Positions 46,432-63,022 of a stretch of 64,000 nt of DNA are shown in pieces. The position numbers and the translations under genes were made by a program. Position 1 is the stretch's first letter. Every line of letters starts with the position of its first letter. The notes beneath the pieces are model-generated. The model worked only from the letters and a program-made list of their open reading frames with translations, did not search any database and was not told the origin of the DNA. Source of the stretch: Pseudoduganella plicata. GTDB lineage: Bacteria; Pseudomonadota; Gammaproteobacteria; Burkholderiales; Burkholderiaceae_D. The DNA lies in assembly GCF_004421005.1 (NCBI RefSeq), contig NZ_CP038026.1:4092001-4156000 (forward strand), read 5' to 3'.

Positions 46432-46517
46432 GGAGGGGTGGCCGAGTGGTTAAAGGCAGCAGACTGTAAATCTGCCCTCTTATGAGTACACTGGTTCGAA
46501 TCCAGTCCCCTCCACCA
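46432..46517 (+). tRNA. tRNA-Tyr (GTA)
   Basis: An 86-nt class II tRNA with a long variable arm, anticodon GTA in ACTGTAAAT, T-arm GGTTCGAATCC and encoded CCA. It is the first gene of the tRNA-tuf cluster. Confidence 0.97.
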
Positions 46518-46563
46518 AGTTTTTGCAAGGAAACTGAGTGACAATGTAGTGAAACGGAACCTC

Positions 46564-46637
46564 GCGGGTGTAGCTCAATGGTAGAGCTGAAGCCTTCCAA
46601 GCTTATGACGAGGGTTCGATTCCCTTCACCCGCTCCA
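46564..46637 (+). tRNA. tRNA-Gly (TCC)
   Basis: A 74-nt cloverleaf: acceptor GCGGGTG/CACCCGC, anticodon TCC in CTTCCAA, T-loop GTTCGAT and encoded CCA. Confidence 0.97.
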
Positions 46638-46665
46638 GTTTTGTTGCAGTCGTAGTACCAAAAAA

Positions 46666-46740
<75 letters not shown>

Positions 46741-46845
46741 GAATTCGCTGTACCGTATTGGCAATGCATCGCAATACATCGCAATACATCAATCTGACAG
46801 TCGGGCGCGTGCCCAGCAATATTTTAAAATTGTTAGGAGTCAAAA

Positions 46846-48036
<1,191 letters not shown>

Positions 48037-48066
48037 TTCCCAGTTCAGGAATCCTGCCAAGCAGGA

Positions 48067-48094
48067 CTAGCGCCCAACCCCGGTTGGGTGCTAG
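48067..48094 (+). terminator. Hairpin after tuf (processing site or weak terminator)
   Basis: CTAGCGCCCAAC (48067-48078) pairs with GTTGGGTGCTAG (48083-48094) around CCCG with one G-U pair. A smaller hairpin TCCTGC-CAA-GCAGGA (48052-48066) precedes it. No T-run follows, so processing or partial termination between tuf and tRNA-Trp is likely. Confidence 0.5.
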
Positions 48095-48124
48095 AATAAC
48101 GGATTCCACTGTAGTGTTTTACGT

Positions 48125-48200
48125 AGGGGCGTAGCTCAATTGGCAGAGCGTCGGTCTCCAAAACCGAAGGTTGGGGGTTCGATGCCCTCCGCCCCTGCCA
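48125..48200 (+). tRNA. tRNA-Trp (CCA)
   Basis: A 76-nt cloverleaf: acceptor AGGGGCG/CGCCCCT, anticodon CCA in TCTCCAAAA, T-loop GTTCGAT and encoded CCA end. Its place between tuf and secE is classical. Confidence 0.97.
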
Positions 48201-48236
48201 CCGAATTCTGGTGCAGGGCACCGAAAGTAAAAACGA

Positions 48237-48620
48237 ATGTCTAATCAATCCGTGCAAACCGTTAGCACGTCCGGCGATAAGCTCAAGGTCGTGTTGGCGG
48301 TGGTTGCAGCGATTGCAGGCGTAGCCGGATTCTTTGTTCTGGCAGGTCAACCAACCCTGGTGCGGGCAGCTGCGCTTGTGGTTGGTTTGCTTATTTCCGT
48401 CGGCATTGCTTACACCTCCGCCTCTGGCCGCGATTTCATCAATTTTGCGAAAGAAGCTGTTCGCGAGACCAAGAAAGTCGTGTGGCCTACGCGTAAGGAG
48501 GCCACCCAGATCACGATGCTCGTGTTCGGCTTCGTGTTGGTGATGGCAGTGTTCCTGTGGGGAACAGATAAGCTGTTGGAATTCTTGTTGTACGACGTAA
48601 TCCTGGGTTGGAAAAAATAA
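48237..48620 (+). CDS. secE: Preprotein translocase subunit SecE
   Basis: A 127-residue membrane protein, the three-helix (E. coli-type) form: two helices in the first half ([39 protein letters not shown]) and one at the C-terminus. The conserved cytoplasmic amphipathic stretch [20 protein letters not shown] precedes the last helix. SecE clamps SecY in the translocon. Its stop codon overlaps the nusG start by one base (TAATG). Confidence 0.96.
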   Translation: MSNQSVQTVSTSGDKLKVVLAVVAAIAGVAGFFVLAGQPTLVRAAALVVGLLISVGIAYTSASGRDFINFAKEAVRETKKVVWPTRKEATQITMLVFGFVLVMAVFLWGTDKLLEFLLYDVILGWKK

Positions 48621-49261
48621 TGAGCGAAAACGTGCAAGACGACACGGCGGGCGAATCGGTATCGGGTGAACCCGTGCCGGGCGACGCCGCAGCTCAAGAA
48701 TCCGCGGCGCCAGTCAGCGTCCCGGTCAGCAACAAGCGCTGGTACGTGGTTCATGCCTACTCCGGCATGGAAAAGAGCGTGCAGCGTGCACTGACCGAAC
48801 GCGTCGAGCGCGCCGGCATGCAGGAACAATTCGGCCAGATCCTCGTCCCGACCGAAGAAGTCGTGGAAGTGAAGAATGGCCAGAAGTCCGTCACCGAACG
48901 TCGTTTCTTCCCTGGCTACGTGCTGGTGGAAATGGAGATGACGGATGAGACCTGGCACCTGGTGAAGAATACCGCCAAGGTCACCGGCTTCATCGGCGGC
49001 AAGTCGAACAAGCCGACCCCGATTCCCGCACGCGAGATCGAAAAGATCATGACGCAGATGCAGGAAGGCGTGGAGAAGCCACGGCCGAAAGTGCTGTACG
49101 AAGTGGGCGAGCAGGTCCGCATCAAGGATGGTCCGTTCACCGATTTCAACGGCAACGTGGAAGAAGTCAACTACGAAAAGTCCAAAGTGCGCGTTTCGGT
49201 CACCATCTTCGGCCGCGCGACCCCCGTCGAACTCGAGTTCGGTCAAGTCGAAAAAGTTTAA
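48620..49261 (+). CDS. nusG: Transcription elongation/antitermination factor NusG
   Basis: A 213-residue NusG. The N-terminal NGN domain ([32 protein letters not shown]) binds RNA polymerase, and the C-terminal KOW domain ([22 protein letters not shown]) contacts Rho, NusE or the ribosome. About 36 extra N-terminal residues, acidic and Ala/Pro/Ser rich, precede the NGN domain relative to E. coli NusG (181 residues). It is coupled to secE by a one-base overlap. Confidence 0.97.
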   Translation: MSENVQDDTAGESVSGEPVPGDAAAQESAAPVSVPVSNKRWYVVHAYSGMEKSVQRALTERVERAGMQEQFGQILVPTEEVVEVKNGQKSVTERRFFPGYVLVEMEMTDETWHLVKNTAKVTGFIGGKSNKPTPIPAREIEKIMTQMQEGVEKPRPKVLYEVGEQVRIKDGPFTDFNGNVEEVNYEKSKVRVSVTIFGRATPVELEFGQVEKV

Positions 49262-49367
49262 GCGCCCTACGGAGCGTTCCGGAATTTTCGGAGAATCCAC
49301 CCGAGGAGCCCTGCCATGAAGTACCGGCGGGGCGCTACCACTCAAATCCAACGATAGGAAAGCCATC
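49261..49367 (+). promoter_or_regulatory. rplK leader with closing stem and a 13-codon upstream frame
   Basis: AGCGCCC (49261-49267) pairs with GGGCGCT (49330-49336), closing a 76-nt structured leader. Such leaders often hold the ribosomal protein L1 feedback site of the L11-L1 operon. Inside it, a GAGGAG-preceded frame at 49316-49357 (ATG to TAG, 13 codons, [13 protein letters not shown]) ends within the rplK ribosome-binding site. Whether it is translated is unknown. Confidence 0.45.
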
Positions 49368-49799
49368 ATGGCAAAGAAAATCATTGGCTTTATCAAGCTG
49401 CAAGTACCAGCTGGTAAGGCAAACCCATCCCCACCGATCGGCCCGGCACTGGGTCAGCGCGGTCTGAACATCATGGAATTCTGCAAGGCGTTCAACGCGC
49501 AGACCCAAGGTATGGAACCAGGCATGCCGATCCCTGTGGTGATCACCGCCTTCGCGGACAAGTCCTTCACGTTCGTGATGAAGACGCCTCCAGCGACGTT
49601 CCTGATCAAGAAGCACTCGGGCGTGCAAAAAGGTTCGCCGAAGCCACATACCGACAAGGTTGGCACGCTGACCCGCGCTCAAGCGGAAGAAATTGCAAAA
49701 CTGAAGACCCCTGACCTGACCGCCGCCGATCTGGAAGCCGCTGTGCGCACCATCGCCGGTTCGGCTCGTTCGATGGGCATCACCGTTGAGGGTATCTGA
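49368..49799 (+). CDS. rplK: 50S ribosomal protein L11
   Basis: A 143-residue protein that binds 23S rRNA at the GTPase centre. The N-terminal [28 protein letters not shown] and C-terminal [13 protein letters not shown] are diagnostic. It is followed two bases later by rplA, the usual L11-L1 pair, which L1 represses in E. coli. Confidence 0.98.
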   Translation: MAKKIIGFIKLQVPAGKANPSPPIGPALGQRGLNIMEFCKAFNAQTQGMEPGMPIPVVITAFADKSFTFVMKTPPATFLIKKHSGVQKGSPKPHTDKVGTLTRAQAEEIAKLKTPDLTAADLEAAVRTIAGSARSMGITVEGI

Positions 49800-49801
49800 T
49801 C

Positions 49802-50497
49802 ATGGCAAAACTGTCCAAGCGCGCACAAGCCATCAAGGCTAAAGTAGACCGTACCAAAGTGTACCCGTTCGACAACGCTGTCGCCCTGATCAAGGAACTG
49901 GCTACCGCCAAGTTCAATGAATCGATCGACGTGTCCGTCCAGCTGGGCGTGGATCCGAAGAAGTCGGACCAGGTTGTTCGCGGTTCCGTCGTCCTGCCAG
50001 CAGGCACCGGCAAGACCGTTCGCGTGGCCGTGTTCGCTTCTGGCGACAAGGCTGAGGCTGCTAAAGCAGCCGGCGCGGATGTCGTCGGCATGGAAGACCT
50101 GGCAGAACGCGTGAAGGCCGGCGACATGCCGTTCGACATCGTTATCGCTTCGCCAGACACGATGCGTATCGTCGGTACCCTGGGCCAGATCCTGGGCCCA
50201 CGTGGCCTGATGCCTAACCCGAAGGTCGGCACTGTTACCCCTGACGTCGCTACCGCCGTGAAAAACGCGAAAGCCGGCCAGGTTCAGTACCGTACCGACA
50301 AGGCCGGTATCATCCACGCCACGATCGGCCGTAAGTCGTTCAGCGACGCAGAACTGAAGAGCAACCTGGTTGCCCTGATCGACGCGCTGAACAAGGCCAA
50401 GCCTGCTTCGTCGAAAGGCATCTACCTGCGCAAGGTATCGCTGTCGTCGACGATGGGGGCAGGCGTCCGTGTTGATCACGGCACGCTGGCTGCTTAA
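49802..50497 (+). CDS. rplA: 50S ribosomal protein L1
   Basis: A 231-residue protein of the L1 stalk, involved in release of deacylated tRNA and in feedback control of its operon. [22 protein letters not shown] and [22 protein letters not shown] are diagnostic. A GAGGGT ribosome-binding site lies at the end of rplK. Confidence 0.98.
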   Translation: MAKLSKRAQAIKAKVDRTKVYPFDNAVALIKELATAKFNESIDVSVQLGVDPKKSDQVVRGSVVLPAGTGKTVRVAVFASGDKAEAAKAAGADVVGMEDLAERVKAGDMPFDIVIASPDTMRIVGTLGQILGPRGLMPNPKVGTVTPDVATAVKNAKAGQVQYRTDKAGIIHATIGRKSFSDAELKSNLVALIDALNKAKPASSKGIYLRKVSLSSTMGAGVRVDHGTLAA

Positions 50498-50752
50498 GTA
50501 AAAGTTTAAGTCCTCGGGTGTGAACCCGGGGCGCATCTTTGGGCTGGCAGGTGCGCAAGTGCCTGCCAGGCAATCAAAGACCGTTGGGCGGGAAGCAGCA
50601 GGCAGGCTTCCCGTTAATTGCAGGTGAGAGCCGGCGCCCAACGCAGATGGTGTACCCGAACCAGTTTTGCAGTCCATTGGACTCCTAACCTCGGACGCCG
50701 TTGTTCGAAACCGACGCAGGAGCTTTTCCTGTGTCTTTAAAGGAGATTGACC
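50498..50752 (+). promoter_or_regulatory. L10(L12)4-responsive leader of rplJL-rpoBC
   Basis: A 255-nt structured region. CGTTGGGCG (50582-50590) pairs perfectly with CGCCCAACG (50635-50643) and encloses the hairpin GGGAAGC/GCTTCCC. Upstream, CTGGCAGG (50544-50551) pairs with CCTGCCAG (50562-50569), extended by TCTTTG/CAAAGA. The arrangement is that of the known L10 leader, where the L10-L7/L12 complex represses translation of rplJ. Confidence 0.8.
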
Positions 50753-51283
50753 GTGGGTCTTAATCTGAATGACAAAAAGGCCGTCGTCGAAGAGGTTTCC
50801 GCAAAGGTAGCAACTGCGCAAACGATCGTCGTGGCTGAGTACCGTGGCATCCAGGTTGCTCACTTGACGAAACTCCGTGCAGCCGCGCGTACCCAGGGCG
50901 TGTACCTGCGTGTTCTGAAGAACACGCTGGCACGTCGCTCTGTCGAAGGTACGCAGTTCGCCAACCTGGCCGATGCAATGACCGGTCCGCTGATCTACTC
51001 GATCTCGGATGATGCCGTGGCAGCAGCGAAAGTCATCAACGACTTCGCCAAAACCAACGACAAGCTGGTCATTAAGGCAGGTAACTATGCAGGCAAGCAG
51101 CTCGACGTAGCTGGCGTGACTGCACTGGCGAGCATTCCTAGCCGTGAAGTCCTCATCTCGCAGCTGTTGGGCGTTATGCTGGCACCGGTATCGGGCTTTG
51201 CACGTGGTCTGGCTGCTCTGGCAGCCAAGAAGAGCGAAGGTTCGGAAGCTGCTCCTGCAGCCGAAGAAACCGCTGCAGCGTAA
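50753..51283 (+). CDS. rplJ: 50S ribosomal protein L10
   Basis: A 176-residue stalk-base protein that carries L7/L12 dimers. It starts with GTG at 50753 ([15 protein letters not shown]), seven bases after AGGAG; a TTG at 50747 is too close to the Shine-Dalgarno site. Conserved [42 protein letters not shown] sequence is present. A C-terminal Ala/Glu-rich tail binds L7/L12. Translation is feedback-controlled through the leader upstream. Confidence 0.97.
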   Translation: MGLNLNDKKAVVEEVSAKVATAQTIVVAEYRGIQVAHLTKLRAAARTQGVYLRVLKNTLARRSVEGTQFANLADAMTGPLIYSISDDAVAAAKVINDFAKTNDKLVIKAGNYAGKQLDVAGVTALASIPSREVLISQLLGVMLAPVSGFARGLAALAAKKSEGSEAAPAAEETAAA

Positions 51284-51344
51284 TTGCCGCACGTTCTCGT
51301 CAAGTAATCAATTCTGTAGCATACAAATCAATTAGGAGTTTCAA

Positions 51345-51716
51345 ATGGCAATTAGCAAAGACGATATCCTGAACGCAGTGTCCGAAATGTCCGTGATGGA
51401 CCTGAACGACCTGGTCAAGGCCTTCGAAGAAAAATTCGGCGTGTCGGCAGCTGCAATGGCCGCTCCAGCCGCTGGCGGCGCAGTCGCCGCTGCTGCTGAA
51501 GAGCAGACCGAGTTCAACCTGGTGCTGACCGAAGTCGGCGCGAACAAAGTCGGCGTCATCAAGGCAGTTCGTGAAATCACCGGTCTGGGCCTGAAAGAAG
51601 CCAAAGACGTGGTTGACGGCGCACCGAAGACCGTGAAAGAAGCCCTGTCGAAAGCCGACGCTGAAGCCGCTAAGAAGAAGCTGGAAGAAGCTGGCGCCAA
51701 GGCCGACCTGAAGTAA
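51345..51716 (+). CDS. rplL: 50S ribosomal protein L7/L12
   Basis: A 123-residue acidic stalk protein that recruits translation GTPases. The N-terminal dimerisation domain ([31 protein letters not shown]), an Ala-rich hinge and the C-terminal domain ([27 protein letters not shown]) are all present. TTAGGAG precedes the ATG. Confidence 0.98.
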   Translation: MAISKDDILNAVSEMSVMDLNDLVKAFEEKFGVSAAAMAAPAAGGAVAAAAEEQTEFNLVLTEVGANKVGVIKAVREITGLGLKEAKDVVDGAPKTVKEALSKADAEAAKKKLEEAGAKADLK

Positions 51717-51723
51717 TCTAGTA

Positions 51724-51803
51724 TTACCGGCGCCGGTAACCTTTAGCGCCTGAGCCAAAGCTGCGGATTTCCTTCCGGAAGGGAGGAGATCCGGCTTTGG
51801 CTC
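51724..51803 (+). terminator. Attenuator/processing hairpins between rplL and rpoB
   Basis: A palindrome TTACCGGCGCCGGTAA (51724-51739) is followed by a long hairpin, GAGCCAAAGC (51752-51761) / GCTTTGGCTC (51794-51803), with an inner CCTTCC/GGAAGG stem. A T-rich tract follows (to about 51860). This matches the known partial terminator and RNase III site between rplL and rpoB, which sets the ratio of ribosomal protein to polymerase. Confidence 0.75.
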
Positions 51804-51975
51804 CTTTGTCGTCTCTGTCGTATTTGTTGTGTTTTTGTTTTGTTGTACCCCTTCTTTTGTCGTCCTGGCCTGAAAAGGTAGTGCCTTGAGGTTTCGCCTG
51901 TGTGACATGTCCTGTCGCAAGCATACAAGCTGAAACCTGAATTTTCTATCCTTTCCTGTCACTCACGGAGTGTCC

Positions 51976-56085
<4,110 letters not shown>

Positions 56086-56098
56086 TTCATTAGCACGA

Positions 56099-56125
56099 GC
56101 CCGGCCGCGCGGTAGCGCGCCGGGC
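56099..56125 (+). other. Intercistronic hairpin between rpoB and rpoC
   Basis: GCCCGGC-C-GCGC pairs with GCGC-GCCGGGC around GGTA with one bulged C. There is no T-run, so it is more likely an mRNA-stability element than a terminator. Confidence 0.55.
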
Positions 56126-56160
56126 AAAATTCAAGAATTCATCACTACCTGGAGTGATAC

Positions 56161-60402
<4,242 letters not shown>

Positions 60403-60712
60403 GCTTCTCTTCTCTGGTTCAAATGAAAACGGCACCTTCGGGTGCCGTTTTTTTTCTGCCAGCAGTGCACTCGAGGCTGGGGCCGTCAGCACTGTCAGGC
60501 ACGTCTCGCGTGATAAAACGTCAGTCGAGCGAGGGCTTGATAGCGCACCGTTGCGCTTGCGCGCCTGCTACGAAGCGTGCTCGAGATGCGGACTGCGATT
60601 TTGATCAGGCCACCAGAACACCAAATTGCTATCTGGTAAGATAGACCGTACAAACACGGTACGTTATGAAACCAGGTATCGGGTCGTCTGCAATCCAACA
60701 GGGAATAGAAAG
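60403..60712 (+). other. rpoC terminator and upstream region of the SUKH-like gene
   Basis: This 310-bp gap begins with a strong terminator: ACGGCACC / GGTGCCGT with a TTCG loop and nine T (60426-60455). The rest holds no gene. It becomes AT-richer toward its end and carries the perfect dyad CTATCT-GGTA-AGATAG (60629-60644), which overlaps a -10-like TAAGAT (60637-60642), and ACCGT/ACGGT (60646-60661). Confidence 0.7.
60426..60455 (+). terminator. Rho-independent terminator of the rplJL-rpoBC operon
   Basis: AAAACGGCACC / GGTGCCGTTTT around a stable TTCG tetraloop, followed by a long T-run, 24 bp after the rpoC stop. Confidence 0.95.
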
Positions 60713-61294
60713 ATGGAACTATCTGCGGCTTTGCACAAATTTGTGAATGCATTCCAGCGATCGGAGATGTCTATCGGTAAGGTGGAATACACACCAGCGG
60801 CACCGGCGCCACAGTCGTCGATGCCGCTCGAGGGGGTTTTGGCAGACTATTACAAGTTTTTGTACGTCGATACGCATGCGCATGTTGGCGGGCTGTTTCA
60901 CTTCTCTCTCTATGCTCCTGCCGACCTGTTGCGCTTGCAATACGGTTGGCACTGGATCAAAAATGAAAACGGCGAAACGATCGAGGATCCGCACTGGCCA
61001 CGCCAATGGGTGGTGATCGCAGACCGGAATGGCGATGCCATCTTTGTCGATACTTCAACAGGGGCAGTGCACGGCAGCATTCAGAAACAGAATATGCTTC
61101 TTACAGATGATCTCAGCCAATTCTTCGATGTTATTGCCGAGGGAATGAGCATCGAGATGGATAAATACCATTTCGAGGCCGAGGATGATGACGCCAATAT
61201 CACGCAAGAATTTTTGGATGACGTACATTCATTGTTGCAACCCAGGCTTGGCGCAGTAAAGTCGAAAAATTTTTATGAGTTCTTTTTTGGGTAA
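60713..61294 (+). CDS. SMI1/KNR4 (SUKH)-like protein, candidate orphan immunity gene
   Basis: A 193-residue protein from the ATG at 60713, with AGGGA upstream. The middle fits the SUKH fold: FSLYAPADLLRLQYGWHWIKNENGE, then RQWVVIADRNGDAIFVDTSTGAVHG, then LTDDLSQFFDVIAEGM. SUKH proteins often neutralise contact-dependent or secreted polymorphic toxins. No toxin gene is next to it. GC content and codon use are visibly lower than in neighbours, so recent acquisition is likely. The family call is from pattern alone and is moderate. Confidence 0.62.
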   Translation: MELSAALHKFVNAFQRSEMSIGKVEYTPAAPAPQSSMPLEGVLADYYKFLYVDTHAHVGGLFHFSLYAPADLLRLQYGWHWIKNENGETIEDPHWPRQWVVIADRNGDAIFVDTSTGAVHGSIQKQNMLLTDDLSQFFDVIAEGMSIEMDKYHFEAEDDDANITQEFLDDVHSLLQPRLGAVKSKNFYEFFFG

Positions 61295-61472
61295 GACAGG
61301 ACCGTCCGCCAGACATCGCTGGGCGCGGCTTCGCCGCTGAATGCGGCGCTGACTTTCAGGCTGATCCGGGTATGCGCATCACAGTTGAGATATCGCAACC
61401 GGATGCCGCTGAAGTGCGATCGATGTCAGGCCGCTGCAGGAAGGGTGGTGGCCGGGATCGTGCGCTCATGCC

Positions 61473-61871
61473 TCACAGGTGACCGGTAGCGGCAGGCTCA
61501 TCCTCCCAGCGGTCATTCCGCCCGTCCACGTAACGGACCGGCGCCGTAGCCAGCTCCCCATCGCTGACGCCGTCCAGCGTGCCGACGTTGATGGCAACGA
61601 AGGCGCCTCGCACGGGCGAGTGGCCGAACACGAACGGCTGCACGCCGCAGTGGCGGCAGAAGCGGTGCTTTTCGACGTGACGGCCGAACGTGTATTCCTC
61701 CAGCGCGTCCTCGCCGGCAAGCAGCCGGAAATGTTCCGGCCTTACCATCGCGCCCCACCAGCGCTTCTTCAGGCACAGGGAACAGTTGCAGCGGACGGTG
61801 CCATCCGCCAGGTCGGCATCGGCTTCGTAGCGGACGACGCCACAGTGGCAACTGCCGCGATATGTTTTCAT
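61473..61871 (-). CDS. GFA/CENP-V family zinc protein
   Basis: A 132-residue protein of the glutathione-dependent formaldehyde-activating enzyme fold. Metal-binding cysteines lie in the N-terminal SCHCGVVRYE, the CNCSLCLKK motif and the FCRHCGVQPF motif. Family members are often misnamed; true formaldehyde activation is shown for few. No formaldehyde dehydrogenase gene is nearby, so function is left open. Confidence 0.9.
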   Translation of the reverse strand: MKTYRGSCHCGVVRYEADADLADGTVRCNCSLCLKKRWWGAMVRPEHFRLLAGEDALEEYTFGRHVEKHRFCRHCGVQPFVFGHSPVRGAFVAINVGTLDGVSDGELATAPVRYVDGRNDRWEDEPAATGHL

Positions 61872-62118
61872 CTTGCTGTCCTTTCCGGCCAGGCACGGCC
61901 GATGGTTGCCAGTACAAATGCCAGGAACAGCAGTTGTGCGCCCAGCGACTGCCAGTCCGGTCCGGGGTGGCGCATTTCAAAATGCCCGCGCGGCCAAGGG
62001 ACCCGCTGCGCACTTGCGTTTCATGGGTCATCCGAAAGAATCTTATCCGGTCATTGTAGCGCGGCAGTGCGCCGCTGGTTCGTGCCAGCTTTCAGCACAC
62101 CCATGTTAGTATCCGGCC

Positions 62119-62733
62119 ATGATTGCTTCCGCCCTGTTTACTCCCGCCCAGCAGAAATTACTGGGGCTGATGTTCGTGCGTGTGAATGAGGGATTCCACC
62201 TCAATGAAATCATGCGGCTGACGGGTCTGGGCAGCGCATCGGCCCAGCGGGAACTGAAGCGGCTGCACGAATCGGGGCTGATCGTGTCGGAGCGGATCGG
62301 CAATGTGCGGCAATTCAGGCCGAACAAGGAAAGCCTCGTGTACGAGGAGCTGGCCAGCATCGTCAAGAAGACGTTTGGCCTGGTCAGTGTTCTGAACTCC
62401 GCGCTGGCACCGATGCGCAAATCGCTCAATGTCGCATTCGTGTATGGCACGACGGCGAAAGAACAGGGGGCCTCGACGGATGCGATCGAGCTGCTGCTGA
62501 TCGGCGAAAACACGACCTACGGGGAATTGCTCAGCAGACTGCCGGTCGCGGAACGCATCCTGCGTCGCAAGATCAACCCCAACCTGTATTCGGTCCCCGA
62601 CTTCCGGCGGCGCCTGCGTGAGCGCCAGGGCTTTATCCTGGACGTGCTGAACGAGCGTAAGATATTCGTGCTGGGTGACGAGACGGATCTGGACGATATC
62701 GTAAAGGGTGCCGACGATGGAGAAGCGCTTTAG
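62119..62733 (+). CDS. wHTH regulator fused to a degenerate nucleotidyltransferase-like domain
   Basis: A 204-residue protein. The N-terminal winged helix (LFTPAQQKLLGLMFVRVNEGFHLNEIMRLTGLGSASAQRELKRLHESGLI) is ArsR-like and probably binds DNA. The C-terminal part has the minimal nucleotidyltransferase outline (FVYGTTAKEQGASTDAIELLLIG). The catalytic pattern GS-X9-DxD is changed to GT with Asp-Ala-Ile-Glu, so activity is doubtful. The TAGTAT -10-like sequence (62107-62112) lies just upstream of the ATG. The gene overlaps the next one by 17 bp. Target unknown. Confidence 0.75.
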   Translation: MIASALFTPAQQKLLGLMFVRVNEGFHLNEIMRLTGLGSASAQRELKRLHESGLIVSERIGNVRQFRPNKESLVYEELASIVKKTFGLVSVLNSALAPMRKSLNVAFVYGTTAKEQGASTDAIELLLIGENTTYGELLSRLPVAERILRRKINPNLYSVPDFRRRLRERQGFILDVLNERKIFVLGDETDLDDIVKGADDGEAL

Positions 62734-63022
62734 GACGTTCCGCGAGTTCTACCCGTATTATCTGGCGGAGCACGACAATCGCACCTGCCGGCGCCTGCAT
62801 TTCATCGGCTCGACACTGGTATTGATCGTTCTGGCCACGACGCTGATCACGCGCCGCTGGGAACTGCTGTGGTTAGTGCCGCTGCTGGGCTATGGGTTTG
62901 CCTGGGTCGGCCATTATTTCTTCGAGCATAACCGGCCTGCCACGTTCACCTATCCGCTATTTAGCCTGATGGGGGACTGGGTAATGTTCCGCGACATGCT
63001 GATCGGCCGCCTGCGATGGTAG
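62717..63022 (+). CDS. Mpo1-like small membrane protein (DUF962)
   Basis: A 101-residue protein with two or three hydrophobic helices. Family features are FREFYPYYLAEHDNRTCRRLHFIGSTLVL and the conserved GHYFFEHNRPATFTYPLFSLMGDWVMF, with histidines that bind iron in yeast Mpo1, a fatty-acid alpha-oxidation dioxygenase. The ATG at 62717 overlaps the regulator gene upstream. Its 3' end overlaps the opposing histidine kinase gene by 66 bp. Function here is inferred only from the family. Confidence 0.85.
   Translation: MEKRFRTFREFYPYYLAEHDNRTCRRLHFIGSTLVLIVLATTLITRRWELLWLVPLLGYGFAWVGHYFFEHNRPATFTYPLFSLMGDWVMFRDMLIGRLRW

Noticed and set aside
61513..62031. Extended minus-strand frame overlapping the GFA gene in another frame
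   Set aside because: The GFA frame with its cysteine motifs is clearly the coding one.
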